Of a DNA stretch of 64,000 nt, positions 57,183-64,000 are shown in pieces. This stretch comes from Abelmoschus esculentus (Eukaryota > Streptophyta > Magnoliopsida > Malvales > Malvaceae): contig JAUCBN010000020.1 in assembly GCA_035048815.1 (NCBI GenBank), positions 2,735,501-2,799,500 of the forward strand. Direction: 5' to 3'. Under the pieces are notes generated by a model. The model made no database searches and had not been told where the DNA came from. It saw only the letters and a list, made by a program, of their open reading frames with translations. The translations under genes were made by a program, and so were the position numbers. Numbering within the stretch: position 1 is the stretch's first letter; the number at the start of each line of letters is the position of its first letter.

Positions 57183-58148
57183 ATGGCTACTCTCACTCAT
57201 CCTTCTTCTTCTTCCTCCTTGAGCGTGCTCTGTTTTGCTTCATTGTTGTCCTTTCTTGCGGTGGTGAATGCAAGAATCCCTGGAGTTTATACCGGTGGAG
57301 CTTGGGAAAGTGCTCATGCTACTTTTTATGGTGGCAGTGATGCTTCTGGAACAATGGGTATTTGTTTTGCTACTTGTTTTTCGACCTGCATTTCCCAGGA
57401 AAATGTGACTGAGAATCTTGGGTGTTTTTTTGTTTAGGTGGTGCTTGTGGGTATGGGAATCTCTACAGCCAAGGCTACGGCGTGAGCACGGCGGCTTTAA
57501 GCACGGCGCTTTTCAATAATGGACTCAGTTGCGGTTCTTGCTTTGAGATCAAGTGCGCAAACGACCCGAAATGGTGTTACGCCGGCAGCCCGTCCATTTT
57601 CATCACTGCCACTAACTTTTGCCCTCCGAACTATGCTCTCCCGAGCGACAACGGCGGCTGGTGCAACCCCCCACGCCCTCATTTTGACCTCGCCATGCCT
57701 ATGTTTCTCAAGATCGCCGAGTACAAAGCCGGTATTGTCCCAGTCTCTTTCCGTAGGTGAGTCAGTAAAACCCCTCCTCCTTAACTCCATAATTTTCTTA
57801 GGAGCCAAACAGTTTCCTTAATTGTTCTTTTTTTATAGAGTGCCGTGCCGAAAGCAAGGGGGAATCAGATTCACCGTTAACGGATTCCGTTACTTCAACC
57901 TGGTTTTGGTCACCAACGTTGCAGGTGCAGGGGATATCGTGAAGGTAAGCATCAAAGGAACCAAAACCGGTTGGATGAGCATGAGCCGTAACTGGGGTCA
58001 GAACTGGCAATCCAACGCCGTTTTAGTAGGCCAGGCTCTCTCGTTTCGAGTCACCGGCAGTGACAGACGAACCTCCACTTCCTGGAACGTGGCACCAGCT
58101 AATTGGCAGTTCGGCCAAACCTTCACCGGAAAGAATTTCCGGTTTTAA
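57183..58148 (+). CDS. EXPA: Alpha-expansin
   Basis: Three exons: 57183-57357, 57438-57756, 57839-58148. They total 804 bases, 267 residues, with both introns at the usual alpha-expansin positions. A signal peptide of about 30 residues (leucine-rich, ending VVNA) precedes RIPGVYTGGAWESAHATFYGG. Domain 1 (family-45 glucanase-like) has GGACGYGNLYSQGYG at 59-73, the Cys-rich CGSCFEIKC at 90-98, the alpha-specific GGWCNPPRPHFD with the HFD motif at 140-142. Domain 2 has the FRYFNLVLVTNV and WGQNWQSNAVLVGQALSF blocks and the usual aromatic residues for cellulose contact. Expansins are secreted wall proteins that loosen cellulose-hemicellulose contacts at acid pH without hydrolysis. EXPA9 is suggested only by synteny with At5g02260. 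Confidence 0.96.
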
Positions 58149-58806
58149 ATCTCACAATACTAATTATCATTACTTTAATTTACCTTTGTTTCCCGCTCCT
58201 CAACTTTCCTTTATTTTCCCGGAAAAGTTTGTAGTAGTGGGAAAGTGGGTAAAAAGCAAAAACATGGGTTTGGCTTTGGGTAGGATTTACCAACAGGGTA
58301 CTGGTGAGGTAACTTTTGTTTTTTTTACAGCAGTGTTTTGTTTGTTACTTGTCGTTGAGCTGGTGGTAATAGTAAAAATTCCAGCCAACGGTTAAACTTG
58401 TAAGGAGAGGCTGCAGCGGTTGCAAGTCAAAGAAAATGTAACCCGCAGCCGTTGGTTATATGTAGTAATTTTCATTTTTACTGCTCTTCATTACCGTACT
58501 TTGTTATTTATTTATCTTGTGGTTGAAACACTATTTAATAGGGCAGATGCTTGTAATCGAATCCTCAAAGTAAATAACTTTGGACCCCTCTATGTCAATT
58601 AATGCTTGTAATGTTAAGTGGCAGCCATAGTTATGGTGTTTTGGGTTGTGCTCAACTACCCATAATTCTAAAGAAACAATATTCGATACGATAAGTGTTT
58701 GTGATCGAATCTTGACATTATAAATGACGAAATTTTGATCAAAAGAGTTATCTTATATTAGATCTCTTCAAAATCCAATTCTAAATAGTTGATCATGAAT
58801 GAGTTA
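58149..58806. other. Expansin 3' UTR and flank
   Basis: Moderate GC content up to about 58600 suits a long 3' UTR; two chance frames there have no domain. Confidence 0.4.
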
Positions 58807-58814
58807 GATATGGA

Positions 58815-59271
58815 TATGGGTGAGCGTTCGATCAAGTTAAGTTAAAAAAAATTTGAGTTAACGAGTCTAATTTTATCATTCAAACTTTCATTCAAAAAAA
58901 TTTGAGACGAATCGAGTTTAAGAAATTTGAGTCAAGTTGAATTGAGTTTCGAATTCTTATAAAAATTTAATTGTAATTATTTCTTATATATATATATATT
59001 CATGTGTAACAATATTTTTTTACATATTTTTACATATCAGTATATATATATATATATTATAAAAATGAGGGACTTATCTTGAACTTAAAAATAAATCTTC
59101 TAATTACTAAAATTTTTTGAGTTATTTGAATTTCTATTTTACAACTCAAACTTTATTCAAAAAATTTTTGAGTTTATAAAATTTTGAGTCGAGTCAAAAC
59201 GAGACGAGTATTTTCGCCTCAAGTCGAATCGAGTTATTTAATTTTTTCAAGTTGAGTTTTGCGTACCCTTA
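58815..59271. mobile_element. hAT MITE, GACTCGA family, copy G (reverse orientation)
   Basis: 457 bp from TATGGGTGAGCGTTCG to TTGCGTACCCTTA, flanked by GATATGGA (58807-58814) and GATATTGA (59272-59279), 7 of 8 matching. Subterminal words are GAGTTAACGAGTC, GAGTCGAGTC and TCGAATCGAGTTA, the complement of copies A, E and F. Confidence 0.8.
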
Positions 59272-59279
59272 GATATTGA

Positions 59280-59887
59280 TAGTTTAATTGAAAAATAATA
59301 GTACATAAAATTATAAATTTTTATATATTAAACATTAATTTTAAAATTATTTATAATTTTTATTTACTCAAAAATATTAATATATTTATAAATTCGATGG
59401 AATCGAACCAAATTTACCCTAACCTAATCTGCATAGTAGTAGTGGCTTACATAAACCACACATGTGGGCTGATGGCGCAGAAGAGCATGTGATTCTAGCC
59501 AGTCACTCAGCCGCTGCCGTTGCCGTGTACTTGTCCCAACCCTTTGCTTTGTCACCTTGTTTGATGCCCCATTGCCTTTCCTTGTATCATCTTACAGGAT
59601 ATCAACACTGCAATATATATATATAAACGAAAAATTTATTACAATATTATTCGATATTTGAAATAAACATAAATATAAATCCTAAAATTTATCAAAATTT
59701 ATATAATCGTGTAATGTTCTAAGATTATACAAAAATAATATGAATATGAATCAATATATCTAACTAAACCACACCCCTTGTTATGCTTTGACAAAAATGT
59801 TAATCTATGATTATGTAATTATAAAAATATTATCCTAAAGTCATAGATATGAGAATGAACTAATAGATAGAACAAAGAATGAGGTCG
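59280..59887. other. Intergenic stretch
   Basis: A short GC-richer patch at about 59440-59600, otherwise AT-rich; nothing recognised. Confidence 0.35.
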
Positions 59888-60045
59888 GGTAGCACGATCT
59901 CTCTAGCCTAAGTAATTAAAAGAACGGTTGTTGTTCTTAGAGGTTACGGGTTCGAGCACCAGTGATGTCAGTGATTGAACAATTAATATCAAATGGTGGA
60001 GATTCTATCCTAGAACAAATATGTAATCACTATTAATTAATTTAA
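59888..60045 (+). repeat. tRNA-derived SINE, family 1, copy 3
   Basis: CTAGCCTAAGTAATTAA (A-box region), TTACGGGTTCGAGCACC (the best-kept B-box of the three copies), then CAGTGATTGAACAATTAATATC, GGTGGAGATTCTATCC, TAGAACAAATATG and GTAATCACTATTAATTAA. Confidence 0.78.
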
Positions 60046-60825
60046 AAAAGAAAAGAATGAAATCGGGTATAAAAGAGGGAGGGAGGCCAATCAGTTCCGT
60101 CGACTTCGTTATCGTCGATAAAACCCTCATAGGGAAAACATAACGTGAGAGAGAAGTTATGTTTTCGAAGTTCTTATCAAAATTTTCCCTCAAAATGGTA
60201 TACCTAATTTAGAACCAAAATAAACATCCTTTTCATGGATATATGCTCTCTGCTTACTTGCTTTACAAGAAGTACCGAAGCAACATGTCCTAAAATCAGA
60301 GAAAGTGACCCATTTTGCCATCCGAATGTACTTATTTAAGCCGTCCCTTGTCATTCTAGTGACTTCAAAAGATGCTTCCACTTAAGATGACTGATTTTTA
60401 CAGACAAATGGTATCTCTGTCACTGTTTTCTTTGAGAAAAGATCATAGTAGGGCGGTGAAGCCAGGCCATGGTTTTGGATTCTAATGTTGACAAAATTGG
60501 CAAAACTCTGTTCAGTATGTCATAAAATAGAGCATAAGTACAAAATAAAAAGGAAGACTTTTGAGGATGGAAAAATAACATTTTGCCCCCTCCTCTCAAA
60601 TCCACAATAGATAATAAAAAAACCAAGTCTTTTCGTACTTTTGTCTCTGTTCATGACTTAACACTAAAAATATTAAATTTTAAGTTTTAAATCATAAACG
60701 TAAACTTTAGTGTTAAACTCTAGTCTTAACCATCTATTTTCTCGTACTACGGTTCAAAATATGTGTAAAACTTGAAAATTTTTATACTGTATAAGTGGAT
60801 GAAGTATGTATGTTATGGTTTGCAG
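60046..60825. other. Spacer before the TRS23 remnant
   Basis: No upstream exons of the TRS23 remnant were recognised here. Short minus-strand frames at 60005-60626 have no domain. Confidence 0.35.
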
Positions 60826-61003
60826 GGACAAAGTTCTTTGTGGTTAGTGAACCTGGAACAGACAAAACATGGAGGCTCTCTTGAAAGTTGTCTATGAGCT
60901 CAACACAGATTATGTTTTGAAGAATCCCTTCTATGAGATGGAGATGTCTATTCGATGTGAACTCTTTTACACAGACAATGCGAAAGGATCGGGACGATAA
61001 GTT
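60826..61003 (+). pseudogene. TRS23: TRAPP subunit TRS23/TRAPPC4 last-exon fragment
   Basis: TRS23 is a small SNARE-like-fold subunit of the TRAPP vesicle-tethering complex. After an acceptor-like TTTGCAG the sequence reads GTKFFVVSEPGTDK, then needs a frameshift near 60868 to continue as MEALLKVVYELNTDYVLKNP and FYEMEMSIRCELF. It then shifts again, with part of the LTQ.V..KDR tail visible in another frame (TQTMRKDR). No other exons are seen, so this is a broken fragment. Its position between the expansin and the NAK-like kinase matches the Arabidopsis order (At5g02260, At5g02280, At5g02290) as remembered. Confidence 0.85.
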
Positions 61004-61472
61004 GTCCCGATACCTTTACCTCATCAAAATTTCACCATCTCTTATTTTCATCTGCATACAAACAGAGACGACGATGGTGGATTCCGATAATAGTTTTGGA
61101 AGAACAATATGGGCATAAGAAGTAGCTTTGAAAAGATTTACATCTCAACATATCATATGGACTATAACAAACTGAAGATTCTTACACCGTTTCAAATGAG
61201 CTAAGCTCAATATCATTTTCATACAAACTTAAATATGTACTCTTCACCTTTTTTTTCTCACTCATGATGGTATGATGCATAGCAAAGCTCAGATCATATT
61301 CATGCATGTTCTTAAATCCGAACCTGATGAACTTCAGAGCTAGATTTAAAATGTTTAACCCGAATCAACTGTACTCAACCGTGTTCTTGTTTCCTGCCTA
61401 AATCCCAGAAACAATTCATATGTATGTTCCAATGAGGAAGATAATTACAGCTGCAACACAAGGTTTTTTCGT
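61004..61472. other. 3' flank of the kinase gene
   Basis: Probably includes the minus-strand kinase 3' UTR near 61472; nothing else seen. Confidence 0.4.
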
Positions 61473-63419
61473 CTAAACATGAAGCGGTGAAGCAGAAGGC
61501 TTTGAGTAAGTGGTTGGTTTACCACTGGAGTGGTTGTGAGCATTTCCGTGACGTTCTTTTTGATTTCTTTTCGGCATCTGACCTGGCTCCTGAAGCTTCT
61601 CAAGTGCCGTTACCATGTCATCCATGCTAGGCCTGCACTTGGGTTCTACGGCTAAGCACTGGAGTGCAAGGTTAGCGACTTCTTGTGCCCGGTTCAGTGA
61701 ATACTGACCTTGGAGACGGGTATCTATTACACGGAATATCCTTCGTTTGTTGGTCAGGTAAGGTTTCGCCCAATCCACCAGATTGTGCTCTCCAGATGGC
61801 CTGTTCTTGTCTATAGCTCGTCGGCCGGATAACATTTCTAGTAGAACAACTCCAAAGCTGTATACGTCACTCTTGGCAGTCAAATGACCTTTTCAATGAA
61901 AAATTCAAATTGATATCAATACTCAAAATTCATCAACTTCATTTTATAAGATCCAATACAAAGAGCTAAATGCAATGGGAAGTGAACCAAGTGTTCACAG
62001 AATCAGACCAGTTCCCTAAATGTCGTTTCGGATATTATTTAATGCTCGGGCTATCCACGGATCGAGAGAATGCATGCAGATAGAAGACACAAAGTAGAAA
62101 ATAAAAACCGAGTAAATTGTGGCAGACTAAGTTTAGATAAGAAAAGAGAGGTGGGTGCATTACCTGTGGCTAGATACTCTGGAGCAGCATATCCATAGGT
62201 TCCCATGACCCTAGTGGAAACATGGCTTCTGTCATCGGTTGGTCCATCCCTAGCTAACCCAAAATCGGAGAGCTTTGCATTGTAATTCTGCAAATATTGA
62301 ATGAAACATCGGTATATAGCACATAAGCAAAACAGATTCACCATGCCACAGAAATGTAAAGGGAAAACATTAGCTAAGTTACATACCGAATCAAGCAAGA
62401 TATTAGAAGTTTTAAAGTCCCGATATATGACTTGTGTCTTGGCATTGTGAAGGAAAGCAAGTCCTTTGGCAGCACCAAGCGCAACCTTCATCCGGATGCC
62501 CCAAGGAAGTGGCGGAACGTGTGAACCCCCTGTTTTCGATATTAAATTAGATACAGTATATGGAGACATGTTTTTCAGTACATTGCACAGACTAAATGAA
62601 TGTTTCAGTAATATAAGGAAACTCACTCCTAAATAAATGATTCTCCATGCTACCCCGAACCATGAACTCGTATACCAGAAGCCGGTGCTCATCCTCCACG
62701 CAGTAACCAATCAACTTTACAAGATTAGGGTGATGCAATTGTCCAAGATAGTTGATTTCAGCCTGTATACCATAAAAGAAATCAAATCATACCATCCTAA
62801 GAGATTCACCCAAAATTCATTTATCACATCATAATTTCACCAAACTTAGATTGTTTTAGATTGATTTCTAGTCCGAATGCAAACGAGGTAAACCGAATTA
62901 ATGGCTTAACCAGCCACTTTAGAGAGTTAAAAGAACAGGAAAAAAAGCACTAACCAGCCATTCCTTGTGACCCTGAAATCCTTCTTGGTTGAGCCTCTTA
63001 ACAGCAATGATTATGCCAGTACCAGGCTTGGTAGGTTTGAGTGAATGTTCATCAATCCATCCTTTGAAGACAGAACCAAATCCACCTTCTCCTAGGACAC
63101 TGTCTGGTCTGAAATTTCTCGTAGCTGTCCTCAGCTCACTGAAAGTGAAGGTCTTTAAATTTGAAGACTGTAAAATCTCACCTTCACTCCGGGGAGTTTG
63201 TGGAATGGAAGGTGAAGACTCCTTGCTGCTTGAACAGCTTAAATTGTTTCCATTTCTGCTGGCACTTCTCGAATTACCTGGTGTAACACAACAGTTTAAA
63301 ATGACACACTCAAAGAACAACAAGAAAAAAGCTTTAAGCAAAATCAAAAACCAAACATCATTTAACTCACCTGTGCTAGGGCCGACAGACTTGACACGAT
63401 GGCTCAAGCAAGCTCCCAT
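61473..63419 (-). CDS. NAK: NAK-like receptor-like cytoplasmic kinase (RLCK VII / PBL)
   Basis: Six coding exons on the minus strand: 63419-63371, 63277-62955, 62762-62627, 62529-62387, 62287-62164, 61888-61473. They total 1191 bases, 396 residues. The N-terminus MGACLSHRVK has Gly2 for myristoylation and Cys4 for palmitoylation, so plasma-membrane anchoring is expected. The kinase domain starts near 72. The Gly-rich loop LGEGGFGSVFKG is at 78-89, the ATP-binding Lys110 in IAVKRL, and the catalytic loop VIYRDFKTSN with Asp207. The Tyr replacing the His of HRD is normal for this group. DFG Asp225 and the activation segment STRVMGTYGYAAPEYLATG follow. The tail after about 355 is Ser/Pro/Asn-rich. 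Every catalytic residue is present. The family relays signals from surface receptor kinases in immunity and growth. The ATG at 63419 fits the family; an in-frame TTG just upstream is not a start. Paralogue identity (NAK versus another PBL) is by synteny. Confidence 0.94.
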
Positions 63420-64000
63420 CAAAGCAGAACAAAACCCAGATCTTTATTTCTCTCAAAATCCCTCCTTTTTCCTTTGTTTTCTCTTACAAAGGCCAATCTT
63501 CCCAACACACAACCACTAGATAACAAAAAAAGGAAATCAATAAAGATGATCCCTTTTTTGTTCACACTTTTTGTTTCAGTTTTTCAAAGGTGGGTTTGGC
63601 ATGAGATGATGATCAAAACCAACAAGTAAAAGACTCAAAGGCAAAAAAGGGAAAAGAAAAGATATCTTTGCTATTGGATTTTGCCTGCCTGCTGTTTTCC
63701 TTTCCTACCTTCCTTTTCTACCTTTATGAGTAGCCCTTTTTGGACCTCATCCAACCAAATATTGCAGACTGTTGACTTGTTCTTTTGTGTGTTTTCCCTC
63801 AAGAAATCACCTTGTGACCAAGACAAGATTATAGTATTGTTGTTCCATTAATCCATAAAAAACCAAACACAGTTTAAAAAAACGGCAGAAATAAATAAAT
63901 AAATAAATAAAATTTTAGAATTATTTAGAAAAACATTGTCGATTATGGAGAAAAATGTTTTATTTTAATGGATATTATTAAATTCGTGTTCAGTTAAAAA
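63420..64000. other. Kinase leader and promoter
   Basis: Minus-strand 5' UTR (A/G-rich on that strand near 63460-63650) and promoter, then an AAATA repeat (about 63893-63910). No further gene before the window ends. Confidence 0.4.

Noticed and set aside
57497..57808. 103-codon minus-strand frame
   Set aside because: Antisense shadow of expansin exon 2.
62989..63519. 176-codon plus-strand frame
   Set aside because: Antisense shadow of kinase exons 1-2 and the intron; the minus-strand kinase motifs are unambiguous.

Overview
This is a plant nuclear window, AT-rich and eukaryotic in organisation: split genes with GT-AG introns, LTR retrotransposons with tRNA primer sites, tRNA-derived SINEs and many small DNA transposons. 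Protein similarity and repeat style point to a dicot, plausibly a malvid such as Gossypium or a relative (inference; no species marker was tested). Coding sequence is a small part of the window; most of the rest is intergenic DNA, much of it built from layered transposon insertions.

Genes in order: the 3' end of a PCS1-like aspartic protease (1-351, +); a SIAMESE-related CDK inhibitor (12357-12563, -); a bHLH35-like transcription factor in 5 exons (18803-19877, -); a TRP/TRFL telomere-repeat-binding protein in 9 coding exons (24274-27042, -); an ORP3-type oxysterol-binding-related protein in 10 exons (29497-33242, -); a rhomboid-like protease in 6 exons (36131-38820, +); the organellar exoribonuclease RNR1 in 14 exons (41840-47173, +); an alpha-expansin in 3 exons (57183-58148, +); and a NAK/RLCK-VII receptor-like cytoplasmic kinase in 6 exons (61473-63419, -). 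For every multi-exon model the exon lengths add up to an intact reading frame. Two gene remnants were found: a laccase pseudogene split by a transposon (9971-10955) and a fragment of the TRAPP subunit TRS23/TRAPPC4 (60826-61003). The set PCS1, SMR, RNR1, expansin, TRS23, NAK recalls, from memory, the Arabidopsis interval At5g02190-At5g02290, with ORP3A at At5g02100, so the window looks like an expanded syntenic block.

Mobile DNA: the dominant theme is a set of non-autonomous hAT-type elements (TAGGGRTG-like termini, 8-bp target duplications) whose subterminal regions are packed with one short word per subfamily (GACTCGA, GGTCGGGT, GATCCGGATC, GGGTACCCG, GGTTAACCG). They are nested up to three deep between 906 and 5092. 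Also present are a 2.1-kb internally deleted copia element with intact LTRs and a perfect TSD sitting inside a small hAT element, a solo LTR with a perfect TSD, a truncated related LTR on the other strand, at least three copies of one SINE family plus another tRNA-like SINE, two Stowaway-like MITEs, two foldback MITEs just 3' of genes, and several smaller TIR elements.

The genes are ordinary housekeeping, developmental and signalling genes on both strands, not an operon or a cluster with one pathway. I see no gene-encoded novel system. The most original signals are the hAT subterminal-word architecture and the palindrome clusters in the two related LTRs, which sit in the same place but carry different cores (TATCGATA versus TTTCGAAA). 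Coordinates around 30600-30700 may be off by one base.
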